A stretch of 64,000 nt of DNA from Tiliqua scincoides. Taxonomy: Eukaryota > Chordata > Lepidosauria > Squamata > Scincidae. The notes under the pieces were generated by a model, which made no database searches, had not been told where the DNA came from, and was given only the letters and a program-made list of their open reading frames with translations. The position numbers and the translations under genes were made by a program. The stretch lies in assembly GCF_035046505.1 (NCBI RefSeq), contig NC_089821.1, forward strand, positions 313,083,368 through 313,147,367, in the 5' to 3' direction. Each line of letters starts with the position of its first letter. Position 1 is the stretch's first letter. Below are positions 53,201 through 64,000 of the stretch, in pieces.

Positions 53201-54185
53201 GTTATAGAATTGGTGCAACCAGTAAATTGCATTCAATGTTTCTTTCCCTTCAAACAAAGCAGGGGCTTAAAAATAGCAGGTGTGTATTTCTTGGGACTAT
53301 GCAGAGCTTAAGGCCTGGGGGGGGGGGGGAATGCGTATTTCATTAATAAAAACCTTGTCTTGTGCCACTTGAAGCAGAACCTGTGGCTAGGCCTCTCCTA
53401 TAGTGAAGTTAGCAAATGGAAAATTCCAGTTGATGAGGAGATGCACGCATGCAGGCAGGCATCACTGTGAAATGCATGTCAAGCTGCAATTGGATCAAGG
53501 AGCTGCTGTGCACTCCTCTCCCCTGTTTTATCCCAGCAGGGCAGTTCTTGTCATGGTCAGTAGGAATATGAGCACAGGGCATGCGCCACTGTGCGAACCT
53601 GCCAGTGTGCCCACCATGGAACATTCATTCTCATCCACCTTGGGAAGCTCTGTTGGAATGTGGATTAAATTTGGAAACGAGGCCAAGGAACACAGAATAG
53701 AGGAATTCCTGCATGATCCTCCTGGCTAGAACTGCCTCTCACTGCTAGACCAAGTGTGGAATGATGGTGGCTGGCCAGCAGATGGCAGCAAAGCCCTACG
53801 GTCAAGTGCAGCTGAAGCATCTCATCCAAATCCTGCATTAACCTGCAAAGCGATGCAGGTGAGGCAAAAATTTTATTTCTGCCTGCTCATGGAAAAAAGG
53901 CAGGTGGTCCTATAGCAGCCATGGCTCAGGTGCTGTTTTGATCCAAGAATGCACTCCCCCCATTGCAACAAAAGGAGGTCATGTGAAATAAGGCCATCCT
54001 ACTTGCTTCTGCTCTGCTTTCTAGCAAGGAGGCCTTTGCTTTGTGGGGGGGGGGGGGAGATCCGTGGCCTGGCAGGTGTCACAGAGAGGGCTGCCTGATG
54101 GCTTCTCAGGGACTTCAGGCTGCTGCTTCAGCAAAGGAAGCCAAAAACAGTGTGGCTTTAGAGAGCTGCACCTCATGACTCAAGG

Positions 54186-54274
54186 GCACAATCCTATGCA
54201 TGTCTACTCAAAAGCAAGTCCCATTCTAGTCGATGGGTCATACTCCCAGGGAAGTGTGGACGGGACTGCAGCCT
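54186..54274. repeat. Short palindromic element (about 90 bp)
   Basis: GGGCACAATCCTATGCATGT, CTACTCAAAAGCAAGTCCC, ATGGGTCATACTCCCAGGGA: same family as 40909 and 62338. Confidence 0.6.
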
Positions 54275-54279
54275 CACTG

Positions 54280-54586
54280 ATCTTTTCCATTTATTTGGGA
54301 TGTTTTCTACTCCCTTCTGTCAATTGTTAAACATTTGTTCAGCTACTACTGCAACACGCGCCAAGTGTGTGGTGACCCCGAATGAACACACACACGGTTC
54401 TTTGGATTTTGGAGAGGCAATCAAACAGGTGACAGGAGAATTCAAAGGACTTCTTAACGTTTACTCGTTTGCAAACGGGACCTTTACAGAGATATCCCTT
54501 AGAGGGGGTCTGGTACTCTGACTCATCCCTTTTACCCTAACCTTTTTATCCTCGTTTGTTGATTACCCTTATCTAGGACCTTTCTG
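54280..54586. other. Unassigned stretch before the LINE
   Basis: About 300 bp directly 5' of the LINE fragment, with a short CA run and no frame, splice border or repeat that I recognise. It may be host sequence at the 5' truncation point or part of another old insert. Confidence 0.3.
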
Positions 54587-54587
54587 T

Positions 54588-55603
54588 TCACCCTTGGAGA
54601 CCCATATCACAGTTAACTGGTTCCTCTTTGCCGACGATGCAGCTGTCACTACCCACTCTGCCAAAGATCTCCAGCAGCTCATGGATCGTTTTAGCAAGGC
54701 CTGCCAAGATTTTGGACTGACAATCAGTCTGAAGAAAACACAGGTCATGGTTCAGGATGTGGACTCGCCTCCCTGCATTACAATCTCTGAGCATGAACTG
54801 GAGGTTGTCCATGACTTTGTGTACCTTGGCTCAACGATCTCCGACACACATTCTCTCGATACCGAGCTCAACAAACGCATCAGTAAAGCAGCTACCACGT
54901 TTTCCAGACTCACGAAGAGAGTCTGGTCCAACAAGAAGCTGACGGAACATACCAAGATCCAGGTCTACAGAGCTTGCGTCCTGAGTACACTTCTGTACTG
55001 CAGCGAGTCATGGACTCTTCGCTCACAACAGGAGAGGAAACTGAGCGCTTTCCACATGCGCTGCCTCCGACGCATCCTCGGCATCACCTGGCAGGACAAA
55101 GTTCCAAACAACACAGTCCTGGAACGTGCTGGAATCCCTAGCATGTATGCACTGCTGAAACAGAGACGCCTGCATTGGCTTGGTCATGTCGTGAGAATGG
55201 ATGATGGCCGGATCCCAAAGGATCTCCTCTATGGAGAACTCGTGCAAGGAAAGCGCCCTACAGGTAGACCACAGCTGCGATACATCTGCAAGAGGGATCT
55301 GAAGGCCTTAGGAGTGGACCTCAACAGGTGGGAAACCCTGGCCTCTGAGCGGCCCGCTTGGAGGCAGGCTGTGCAGCATGGCCTTTCCCAGTTTGAAGAG
55401 ACACTTTGCCAACAGTCTGAGGCTAAGAGGCAAAGAAGGAAGGCCCATAGCCAGGGAGACAGACCAGGGACAGACTGCACTTGCTCCCAGTGTGGAAGGG
55501 ATTGTCACTCCCGGATTGGCCTTTTCAGCCACACTAGACGCTGTGCCAGAACCACCTTTCAGAGCGCGATACCAGAGTCTTTCGAGACTGAAGGTTGCCA
55601 ATA
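54588..55603 (+). mobile_element. Non-LTR retrotransposon (LINE), 5'-truncated
   Basis: Carries the second half of a reverse transcriptase with a C-terminal zinc-finger-like motif and a 3' end GATACCAGAGTCTTTCGAGAC then TGAAGGTTGCCAA. The protein type (FADDAAV, LLYCSESWTL, FHMRCLRRILGITWQDKV, HWLGHVVRMDDGRIPKD) is widespread in animals and differs from both CR1 and BovB. I do not assign the clade. The reading frame is undamaged over 325 codons up to the 3' tail, so the copy is recent. Confidence 0.85.
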
Positions 55604-55649
55604 CAATGAGAGGGATAGCTTTTTGGTCAGAGAAGAGCCTTATGGGTGA
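54594..55649 (+). CDS. LINE reverse transcriptase C-terminal half with C2HC/C2H2-like finger
   Basis: Codes for the catalytic end of the RT: FADDAAV near 54624-54644, a connecting region with YLGSTISDTHSLDTELN, then the thumb-like LRRILGITWQDKVPNNTVLE. After a basic linker comes CSQCGRDCHSRIGLFSHTRRC (55483-55545), a zinc-finger-like Cys/His motif. By comparison with the tails at 8257 and 53162, which read CCATAG, the family stop TAG is GAG here (55575-55577). The frame therefore runs about 24 codons past its expected end to 55649. Not a host gene. Confidence 0.8.
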   Translation: METHITVNWFLFADDAAVTTHSAKDLQQLMDRFSKACQDFGLTISLKKTQVMVQDVDSPPCITISEHELEVVHDFVYLGSTISDTHSLDTELNKRISKAATTFSRLTKRVWSNKKLTEHTKIQVYRACVLSTLLYCSESWTLRSQQERKLSAFHMRCLRRILGITWQDKVPNNTVLERAGIPSMYALLKQRRLHWLGHVVRMDDGRIPKDLLYGELVQGKRPTGRPQLRYICKRDLKALGVDLNRWETLASERPAWRQAVQHGLSQFEETLCQQSEAKRQRRKAHSQGDRPGTDCTCSQCGRDCHSRIGLFSHTRRCARTTFQSAIPESFETEGCQYNERDSFLVREEPYG

Positions 55650-57694
55650 ACTGGGCATCTTGGGATATTTCCATATTGTGAGCTGGGCATATTGTTATCA
55701 GTGGGATGAAGTAAGCCAAGTCTTTAGATGAAGTATTGTGAGAATCAGAGCAGGAGAAGAGAACACTCCAAGAAAGAAGTGGGAAGACATGGGGATTTTT
55801 TCTTCTTTGATGATGGGGTTGTCAGGTGGGGGGTGGAGGCATGAGATGCTCACAGGTATAGGACTGGAGCCTTGGGGGCAGGTCAGTCCTTACCTGTTGC
55901 TCTGGGCTTCCTGGAGGCACCTGGGGGGACTTGGTGCCCCCCCCCCGTCTTCCTGCTGTGCATCCCCAGTGGTGCTGCTGCTATGGCCCCTCAGACAGGC
56001 CTGGCCGGTGGGAGCAGCAAGCCTGTGGCCCTAAACAGCAGCCATCGCCACAGCCTGCCTCAATTTCCTCGCAGAAAATGCTTCCCTCTCTCTGGCACTA
56101 GGAAAGCGGTTGCAATTCAGGGGGGCAGCAACAGAGTTCCCTCTGTGCCTGTGGGCCTGCTGAGCCCCTTGGCGGACATACTGCTGGGCTGTAGCCACAG
56201 AGGTGATGCCTCCCGATAGAATGGGGCTGGACTCTAACTTCAGAACTGGCTGGAGCAGGAGGAGCCTTTTGCCTCAAGGTGAACGGAGGACCATCACAAA
56301 GGGGGAGTGAATGAGAGGCAAAAGCACTTGCTGTCCCCACCCCCATCCCAGGCAGGATCCCACCTTGATTCTGCTGGCAACTCACGCTCCTTCTTTGCCT
56401 CTGCTGTGCCCAGGCTGCACCCAGGAAGCCCCCTCCCCCAGGAGGAGAGGCACCTTGTCCAGAGGGGTCTGCTGTGAGTGGACTTTGAGCCCCCTCACAA
56501 GCGGTTTTAGCTGCTGCGGCCTGTGCAGTCACTCAGCCATTTTGCAAGCCAGCACGCGGTGCTTGTGCTTCCTTAACCTGGAAACCGAGGAGGGAGACCG
56601 GCCAGCTTCTTTGGGAGCCCTTGCAAAAGTCTTGCAAGTTTTGTGAGTCCCCTGTCTTGAAGTTGGGGCAGCAGAGCCTGGTCTCAGCCCTGGCCACCTA
56701 TGAATCGAGGCCCAGGTTCAAATCCCTGCTTGGCCATGGGCGGGGGGGGGGAGGGCTCGCAAATCTTCGCAAGCAGGCAGGAGGAGGTGGTGCGGCCAGA
56801 CCTCTCCTTGACACTCCAGAGATGGGGGCTCAGTGCTGGCAGAACCTCCACGCAGCAGGCTCCGTCTCTCTGGCTTCCCAGCGGCTTCAGAACAGCCGCA
56901 CACTCTTTTCCCTCGTTCTTTGCAAACTGCCCGACGATTCTGTCTGAAGGAGACTGACAAGGTTTTCTCCTCCCGGGAACAATCCAGCTTCTGCTCCTTG
57001 CCAGACTCCAGCAGCAGAGAAAGGGGTGTGTTTGTTCTCTCCCATTGTGCAAGCAAGATTCCCCCCCCCCCATTCCAATGCTGCTGCTTCTGAAACTGAA
57101 GGAGTTCTGCACTGGCACATTCGCCGGGGAGGGCGGCAGCTGGGAAGTGAAGCCCTCGGGCACCATCCTTGAGGGGCGCACAAGATTCTCCAGCAGTGGC
57201 ACCCCTCGAGGCTGCCTGCACTGCACTCCAGGCCACTGCAGGGTGTGGCTGCACCGATGTCGACAGCCCTTTGAGTCCCTGTTTTTCACGAGAAGGGGGC
57301 AGGGGGGAAGTGACAGCAGGAGACTCTTGGCACCCCTTAGGGGTTGTGGGGCCTGATGCAAAACATTTTTGTGGGCCCTTCACCCCCTACAGCCCCCCAC
57401 TCACCAGGATAAGCAGCATTTGTGAGGCGCCTGGCAGCAGTGTCACTGCCAACTGCTTGGGTGTGTGTGTGACTTCATGCCAAATGGTCCCAGGGGCATG
57501 TGGAAGGGAAGGACATTCAGCAGCAAAGCTCCGCTCACCGCGCTCTCCTTGCGACACCTCAGCACAGAAGGTTCCATGCCAGAGTGTCCGCTACAGAGTG
57601 CGGTGCCAGCTGCAGCTGTGGGTCTCATGGGGGCAGAGAGTGGAGGAGGAGGAGTAACGTGACTACGGATCAGGGATTCCAACAGCTTCAATGA

Positions 57695-57790
57695 GAGCAC
57701 ATGCCCATGGAGGTCCACTCAGAAGCAAGTGCCATTGAGGTCAATAGGCCTTACTCTCAAGTAAGTGTGTAAGTAAGGATTACAACCTTA
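57695..57790. repeat. Short palindromic element (about 90 bp)
   Basis: GGTCCACTCAGAAGCAAGTG, CCATTGAGGTCAATAGGCC, TTACTCTCAAGTAAGTGTG, AAGGATTACAACC: same family as 62338, with degenerate ends. Confidence 0.6.
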
Positions 57791-59953
57791 GAAAAGAAAA
57801 ATTCAGGGTTTTTTGCTGCTACTTTTGTGTACTCATTGAGAGTCTGGTCACCTTTGGCGTTCTTCAAACCACCCAGGCACTCCTGGTCTCCCTTCATCCC
57901 ACCCCTGCCCTGAAGCCACTTCATGGGTCCCAATGAGATGACCCTCACCATGGCCTGTTTGCCCCCTCCACCTTTGTCTGCTCCCTGAGATGATGTCCTG
58001 TTGATCTGGGAAGGACATGGCAGAGATGGGCTTTGGCACCATCACACCCCTTGGCCAATGCCGCCTTGGTGCCGCAGCCATGCTGGGAGGGATCAGAGGC
58101 CAGCACGAGGGCTACAGACTGAGCTGGGAAATGTGTAGCCCTCGGCTTTGGGGGTGGATAAGAGCACTGGCAGAGGACGGAGCCAGGCCTCAGAGGCTCT
58201 GCACGGCAGTCTCTATTTAATATGCAGAATTGCTCTGCTAAACTCTGACCCACTTCCAGCCCATCCATTATTCATCTGGCGGCCCTTGAAACAAACCACT
58301 TTTGAGAGCTGCCACGTTTCCTTTTCAGGAAGTCCTCGCGAAACATGTCAGCAGAGTCTAGTAGGCGCGTCGCAGTCACGCCAGCCGTCACCTGGCCAGA
58401 TAAGCTGCACTGGGCTCAAGGGCCGCGGGATCCAAGTGGCTGGATGTGGCTGACTGAAAACCAGAGAGGTGACAGAGGAGACGCCTCGCACTCTGTCACA
58501 ACAGGATGCTCTCAGACAGAGCTGTGAAATGGGCACTGAGAAGCACTGTGGACTAGCTGTTTCATAACCTTACATTTCATAACCTTTCCTTCCATGCATG
58601 GACTATTTACACACAGCCCCTTTAAAAATAACCTTCCATTCATCCAGTTCCAAGTTCCTCTGAAGTTCACCAGAATCAGCTACGTGCTGAAAAAAAATGA
58701 CAACTGGTCAGAAGTGCAGAGCAAAGGAGAGAAGTGATTTGCCTGGGAACTCCCCCTGGCATTGTCCCTTATTGCTCTCGCTCAGCCACATGACTGTGGA
58801 GCTCTAACCCAGAGGAGCTCAGCTTCCCAGAAGGCAGCATGCTCCCGAGAGGCCTGTGCGCAGTCACAGTGGGGTTCTATGCGCCAATGGCAGAAACTGG
58901 AGGAAGCCCCAGTTGTCACTCCTGAGTTTTTCAAAAGATGACTCTGCCAGGCGGCCCCCAGAAGCCAGGGCCATGTGTCAACTTGGATTAAGACTGCCTG
59001 ATGCCTCCCACAGTGTGCAAGTCACCCCCTCTATTGCCCCCCCATTGACCTCAGGATCCTCTGCCACCCCAAATCTCCCCCACCCTCCTTCGACATCCCC
59101 GCTCCCCCCGCACACCACCAAGATTCCCATCTCACTGCTGCTCTCCTTCTGCTTTCTGGTTTTGGACATTTCAAAAGGGAAGGAGACCAGGCTGGAGGTC
59201 CAGCACAGCCTCCCTCCAGGCCCTCTTTTCTTTCCCAGCTGGGAAGGAGAGTGCCAGGGGCAGCTGGCAGAGGCGATGCCATTCTGGACCTGGACACCTT
59301 CAGGGCCAGTCAGCCCCCTCCCACCCCCACTCCATCCCACACCTTGCAGGTTTGTTTCTCTTGAGATGCAGACACAGCAGTTTGGTGAAGTCGCTGCTTC
59401 TGTTCCAGCCCTGCTGGACATCCCCTGAGAGCGGAGGATGGGACACGTGTTCTCAGGGGACTGATCTTGGGTGCTCCGTGACTCGGCTCCAGCCCCAGAG
59501 GTGAACGTGAGGCAAAAAGGGAGGCCACAGGGACCAGAGTCCCCTTCCCCAGGAAGGGGTAAGGTCAGACCTCTGGGGGTCTGGCAGGGGGGCCACTTGC
59601 AGTCCTCCAGCTCCAGGATTCCAGAAGGGAGGCAGGAGGACCGTCCCCCACATCTTTCTCTTTGTCAGATGAAAATGCAGAGCTGGCATTGCAAGTGCCT
59701 GCAAAGCCCCGGATCTCTCTTGGAGAGCTGGGGTTGGGCAGGTCCTTTGCCTGAGCCAAATCTTTTCACAGAGTGAAGAGGCTGGGGAATGGGGGTCCTT
59801 TCCCACCCACGGGCCACTTAAAAGGGAGCTTTGGCAGCTTCGTGCTTCTGAATCCCTGCAGAGCGCCGAACTCTGCTGGCAGCTGCCAGGATTGCTTTTG
59901 CATGGGATCAGTATGCAGGGGACTCATCCCAGGGCAGCAGAGGAGCCAAAAGG

Positions 59954-59955
<2 letters not shown>

Positions 59956-59985
<30 letters not shown>
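59956..59985. repeat. (CT)n microsatellite
   Basis: Uninterrupted CT run of about 30 bases in intergenic DNA. Confidence 0.9.
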
Positions 59986-59988
<3 letters not shown>

Positions 59989-61648
59989 AGCCGTGTGGGG
60001 TGATGAGGAGCTTCTTCTGCTTCTCTCGAGACAGAGTTGCCACTTTTGCACACAAGAGAAGCTGTGCTTGTGGAAAGGAGGGGGCCCTGCAGCCAGCACC
60101 CCCTTCCATGCCCAACTCACTCTGCTCCCCAGAGAGAGAAGCAGCCACTGCTGCTGCCCGCCACCACCAAGAGGAAGATCAGGCCGAGTGAATCTGCTTG
60201 GGAGTCACTCCCCCCCCCCAGCTGTATGGTGGGTGTTCCACATTTCTAGGGAGCCCCCAGAAACAGAGGCAGTGGGGGGGGGCGGAAGTCACAGACAGGG
60301 ACAACAAAGCTTCACACCCACCCCCAAGTCAAGCAGATGATGAACAGGCCAATGCAAGTGGACTGTGGCGATGAAGAGCCGAGGCAGCCCCACCCTCACA
60401 GCCCAAACGGCCCCCAGCTCAGCCTGCATGAAAAGGAACAGAACATCTGAGCAGGCCCCAGCCCTAGACGGCCTGATCTGGGAGTCAGTCGCATTGAACT
60501 CAGTGGGGCCGACTTCAAAGCTGCCTGGTTCATCCCTGATCTCAAGCATGGGACGCCAGGGGCTGTGCCTGCATTCCTGAAGGAGAAGAAGATGCAGGCT
60601 CTGACCATCGCCCCCAGACCGCTCCTGTCCAGGGCAGCATTGCTGGTGTTTTCAGCACCTGCAACAGCTAAAGAAGCACAGCCAGGCTCTCCAGCTGGGA
60701 CACCTGCCAAATCCCCAAAACCGTGGGAGATGTCCAGGTCTCCTCCAAGCATGTTCCCCACCCTCCCTGCGTTCCACTTGCTCAGCTGTGAAAAGAATGG
60801 GGGGGGGATGTTTTCATAGCTGCGTTTTTCAATGATTCAGAAGTGAATGGGAATAGTAACAGTCAAGTAAGAAACCAGGCTCTTCTGTCCCTTGTTGCTT
60901 CTCATTTCTTTCTTCTTCCTAACATAATACGTTATATTTTTGCTGCTTCTGCATCAAGAGCAGCAACGGGGATAGTTTGGTCAGCTGTCACTTTCTTTCT
61001 GCTTAGATGTTGAGTCCTTCTGGGGCATTCTGGAGAATAAATGGGCAGCCACTCTTGCGGAAGCCGTTTCCCCCCTGGAATGCCCCAGAACAATCTTTAT
61101 CTCTTGGGGGATTAGAACTGCTCCCTCCCACTTGGCCTTTAGAAAGCTGGTGAAGAACTTCCGTCTGTCCGACGGAAGAAGGGAGGCAACCCTGGACTCC
61201 GCTTTTGTGGGCTCTCGTCTTACTTGCATAGGGTCCATTTCCTGGTTTCACAGATATTTTTTGAACTGTTGCTGTATGTGATTTGTGTTTGTTGTGTTTT
61301 GTTCTAGGCTCTGAAGGTTGTGCTGTTGAAAAGCAGCACAGAAACACAAAGATCAACCAACCAACCAATCAATACAGCACCAGGTATTCTGGGGAACAAA
61401 TGGCAGTTTGTCCCAGGGACACAGCTGCAGATCCGAGTTCTGGTGCCAATCAGATGCAGCAACAAGATGTTGTTGGAGCAGGAAGAAAGAACAAATGAAA
61501 ACAATGAAAACAAAAGGTTGCAAAACAAAACAAACAAATGTGTTTATGAATGAATCATTAACGGAAAAATGAAATGAAAAGTAATTCTTGCAAGGTGACT
61601 GTGACGTTGGGCATGGCAAGCCCCCCGGCTAAGCTTGGGCCTGGGTGA

Positions 61649-61784
61649 ACATAAGAACAGCCCCACTGGAACAGGCCACAGGCCCATCTAGTCCAGCTTC
61701 CTGTATTTCACAGTGGCCCACCAAGTGCCCCAGGGGGCACATCAGGTAACAAGAGACCTGCAAGGCTTCCTGGGAATTGTAGTT
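61649..61784 (-). mobile_element. CR1-type LINE 3' tail, minus strand, first copy
   Basis: Reverse complement of the LINE 3' UTR end (GAACATAAGAACAGCCCCAC, CATCTAGTCCAGCTTCCTG, AGTGGCCCACCAAGTGCCCC). It stops at GAAGCCTTGCAGGTC relative to the family and is followed by GGGAATTGTAGTT. A second, longer copy begins at 61787. Confidence 0.85.
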
Positions 61785-61786
61785 AA

Positions 61787-62575
61787 GAACATAAGAACAG
61801 CCCCACTGGATCAGGCCATAGGCCCATCTAGTCCAGCTTCCTGTATCTCACAGTGGCCCACCAAATGCCCCAGGGAGCACACCAGATAACAAGAGACCTC
61901 ATCCTGGTGCCCTCCCTTGCATCTGGCATTCTGACATAGCCCATTTCTAAAATCAGGAGGTTGCACATACACATCATGGCTTGTAACCCGTAATGGATTT
62001 TTCCTCCAGAAACTTGTCCAATCCCCTTTTAAAGGCATCCAGGACAGATGCCATCACCACATCCTGTGGCAAGGAGTTCCACAGACCAACCACACGCTGA
62101 GTAAAGAAATATTTTCTTTTGTCTGTCTCCCAACACTCAATTTTAGTGGATGTCCCTTGGTTCTGGTGTTATGTGAGAGTGTAAAGAGCACCTCCCTATC
62201 CACTCTGTCCATCCCCTGCATAATTTTGTATGTCTCAATCATGTCCCCCCTCAGGCGCCTCTTTTCTAGGCTGAAGAGGCCCAAATGCCGTAGCCTTTCC
62301 TCATAAGGAAGGTGTCCCAGCCCAGTAATCATCTAATAGCCCAATCCTATCCACACTTTCCTGGGAGTAAGCCCCACTGACTCCAATGGGACTTAGTTCT
62401 GAGTAGATGTGCATAGGATTGGGCTCTTAGTCACTTTCTTTTGCACCTTTTCCATTTCCAGTATGTCCCTTTTGAGCTGTGGTGACCAAAACTGAACACA
62501 ATATTCCAGGTGTGGCCTTACCATCAATTTGTACAATGGTATTATAATATTAGCTGTTGCATCCTCTCATTGTGC
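61787..62575 (-). mobile_element. CR1-type LINE, 5'-truncated, minus strand, interrupted
   Basis: Reverse complement of the last third of the LINE at 1-2230, from its TTCTTATGTTCT tail (61787-61800) to a region equivalent to ATGCCATTGTACAAATC. It is split by a palindromic element at 62338-62430. The coding part is broken. A further minus-strand CR1 piece lies at 62740-62868. Confidence 0.9.
62338..62430. repeat. Short palindromic element nested in a CR1 copy
   Basis: Ends AGCCCAATCCTATCC and GGATTGGGCT are inverted. The interior reads CTGGGAGTAAGCCCCACTG and CAATGGGACTTAGTTCTGAG, also inverted. It interrupts CR1 sequence that would otherwise run AATCATCT then TAGTCAC. This is the clearest copy of the family in the window. 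Confidence 0.75.
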
Positions 62576-62739
62576 CAAACTGTCTATCACAGTGACGGCA
62601 AACCTTTTGGAGACCGAGTGCCCAAACTGCAACCCAAAACCCACTTATTTATAGCAAAGTGCCAACACTGCAATTTAACCTGAATACTGAGGTTTTAGTT
62701 TTGAAAAAAACTCTTACATTAACATCTTTTACCTACTAT

Positions 62740-62868
62740 TACTTGTAACCTGTAATGAACTTTTCTTCTAGAAATTTGTCCAATCCCTTCTTAAAGGCAT
62801 CTAGGCAAGTTGTCATCACTGCTTCCTGTGGCAAAGAGTTCCACAGACTAATTACATGCTGGGTAATG
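62740..62868 (-). mobile_element. CR1-type LINE fragment, minus strand
   Basis: Reverse complement of the C-terminal coding end of the LINE: GTAACCTGTAATGAAC, AATTTGTCCAATCCC, AAAGAGTTCCACAGAC. More diverged than the neighbouring copy, so probably a separate older insertion. Confidence 0.8.
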
Positions 62869-62975
62869 AAATATTGGTAGGGAGGGGGTGGCTGCAAGAC
62901 CTTGCCACTGCTCATTTTCTCAAACAAGAAAATATTTTTTTTAAAAAGCCCCACCCACAGAAGTGGGCTGTAAGA

Positions 62976-63166
62976 CTGCAATCCCAGCCACTCTTTCCTA
63001 GGAGTAAGCCTCATCCACTCTAATGGGGTTTACTTCTGAGTAGACATGCACAGGAGCAGGCTCCAAGGCTGCAATACCAGCCACCCTTTCTTGGGAGTAA
63101 GCTTCATCCACTGTAATGGGGCTTACTTCTGAGTAGACATGCACAGGAGTGGCCTCCAAGGCTGCA
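62976..63166. repeat. Two tandem copies of the short palindromic element
   Basis: Units at 62976-63060 and 63066-63166, about 90 bp each, with GGAGTAAGC, CACT-TAATGGGG and TTACTTCTGAGTAGACATGC in the same order. The units are about 85-90% alike by eye and share the flank CTCCAAGGCTGCA. Confidence 0.65.
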
Positions 63167-64000
63167 GTGTGTCCCAATTTACTGACCTTTAAATTACATT
63201 CTAATTTAGATTAAGTTTAATTTAGATTAAGTTTAATTTGGATTAAATTTAAACAACATATAAAAGCTTGCTTTCCTCTTTATCGTTGTCTGTTTTATCT
63301 ATTTTCCAAGTGCCTCTGCCTTGGGCTCTTACTCACAAGTAGGACAAATTATTGTGCCCCAAATTACTGGGCCTTAGAATCCCTCCCTCAGGTTAGATTA
63401 GGTGCTAACTTAGGTAAAGCTAACTTAGGTAAAGCTTAGGTAAAGCTAAGCTAAAGGTAAAGCTAAATTTTGATGTTGATTTAAGGTTAGAAAGACAAAG
63501 TGCATTTACCTTCTCCTTCTCCTCCTCTCCAAAACTCAGAGGGTCCACTTGCTTTCTCCTTCTCCTGCTCCTCGCAGAGATGCTGAACTTGCTGTGCCTT
63601 ACCCTGGCACTTGGTTCCCAGAGGCCACACGCACGTGGTCTGATTCCTTGTGCTGTGGAATGCTAGCCCCTCATGGTGTGCCAGGGTGGTCTTGGGTCCT
63701 CCTTGGGGATCATCCCAATCCCTCCCTTGGCAAAAGGGACACTTTGCTAGTGAACTCCTCCCCTCACAGGGACACGTCCTCTTGCCATGGAGAGGTTTGG
63801 AGGTTATTTCACAGGTTGCCCTCCCCCAAGAGAGCCTTCCTTCTCTTTGTCTGATGCAGTCCAAAAGGTCTTCCTTGGCAGAGTGGGTTCTTGTGAGTGG
63901 CATAAGGGGATGTGAACCTGGCTGCCAGGATCCCATAGCAGGTCACTGCTTTTATCTGCTTGCCGCCTGTGCACAGTCACTTCTGCAGTGGGGAGTGCTG

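Larger units (their letters stand above)
55720..61640. other. Intergenic, no recognised gene
   Basis: Moderately GC-rich sequence with many short frames on both strands but none with familiar domains or convincing splice borders. Contents I can name are a palindromic element at 57695 and a (CT)n run at 59956-59985. A missed small exon cannot be excluded. Confidence 0.4.

Noticed and set aside
56684-57383. Two overlapping minus-strand frames above 220 residues
   Set aside because: They overlap in different frames, have no familiar motif and contain poly-Gly/Pro runs from G-rich tracts.
58856-59428. 190-residue plus frame with overlapping minus frame of 147
   Set aside because: Low-complexity Pro/Ser content, no conserved motif and frames open on both strands, which is typical of chance.
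63487-63936. 149-residue minus-strand frame with several cysteines
   Set aside because: No domain I recognise and no splice or start context. The cysteine spacing does not form a clear finger. It may belong to an unidentified repeat.

Overview
The window is vertebrate nuclear DNA: split genes with GT/AG introns, one CpG island, and many decayed interspersed repeats. The repeat set points to a squamate reptile (inference): CR1-type LINEs, a BovB fragment, a 5S-rRNA-derived SINE, tRNA-derived SINEs with (ATT)n tails, hAT and Tigger-like non-autonomous DNA elements, and many short palindromic elements with AATCCTA ends.

Three host genes can be read exon by exon. KLHDC2 (+) enters from the left edge; its last nine coding exons lie at 2264-10268 and the gene ends in its usual Gly-Ser C-terminus. 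NEMF (-) fills 12638-42563. I could place 33 coding exons with consistent phases and canonical splice sites, giving 3165 nt and a 1054-residue protein. TMX1 (+) starts 391 bp from the NEMF start codon, head to head across a CpG island, and has eight coding exons (42955-47566, 278 residues). KLHDC2 and NEMF are convergent, with about 2 kb between their poly(A) signals.

Repeats by region: 1-2230 holds a CR1-type LINE whose reverse-transcriptase frame is open to the left edge and whose 3' end stops about 35 bp before a KLHDC2 exon. KLHDC2 introns also hold a composite short element and a hAT element with a clean 8-bp target duplication. NEMF introns hold two LTR-like fossils (one lies just outside, in the KLHDC2-NEMF gap), a head-to-tail hAT pair sharing one target sequence, a tRNA-SINE, two TA-flanked Tigger-like elements, three CR1 copies and several short inverted-repeat elements. 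The TMX1 3' region holds BovB and CR1 fragments. From 50.6 to 64 kb I see no host exon. That part has a 5S-derived SINE, a LINE fragment sharing the SINE's 3' tail, and a CR1 copy on the minus strand interrupted by a small palindromic element.

Functionally, KLHDC2 is a CUL2 substrate receptor for C-terminal degrons, NEMF is the ribosome-quality-control factor that binds stalled 60S-peptidyl-tRNA, and TMX1 is an ER transmembrane thioredoxin. All three act in protein quality control. The window shows no evidence of a new system; the most informative signals are the SINE-LINE tail sharing, the hAT pair and the NEMF/TMX1 bidirectional promoter.
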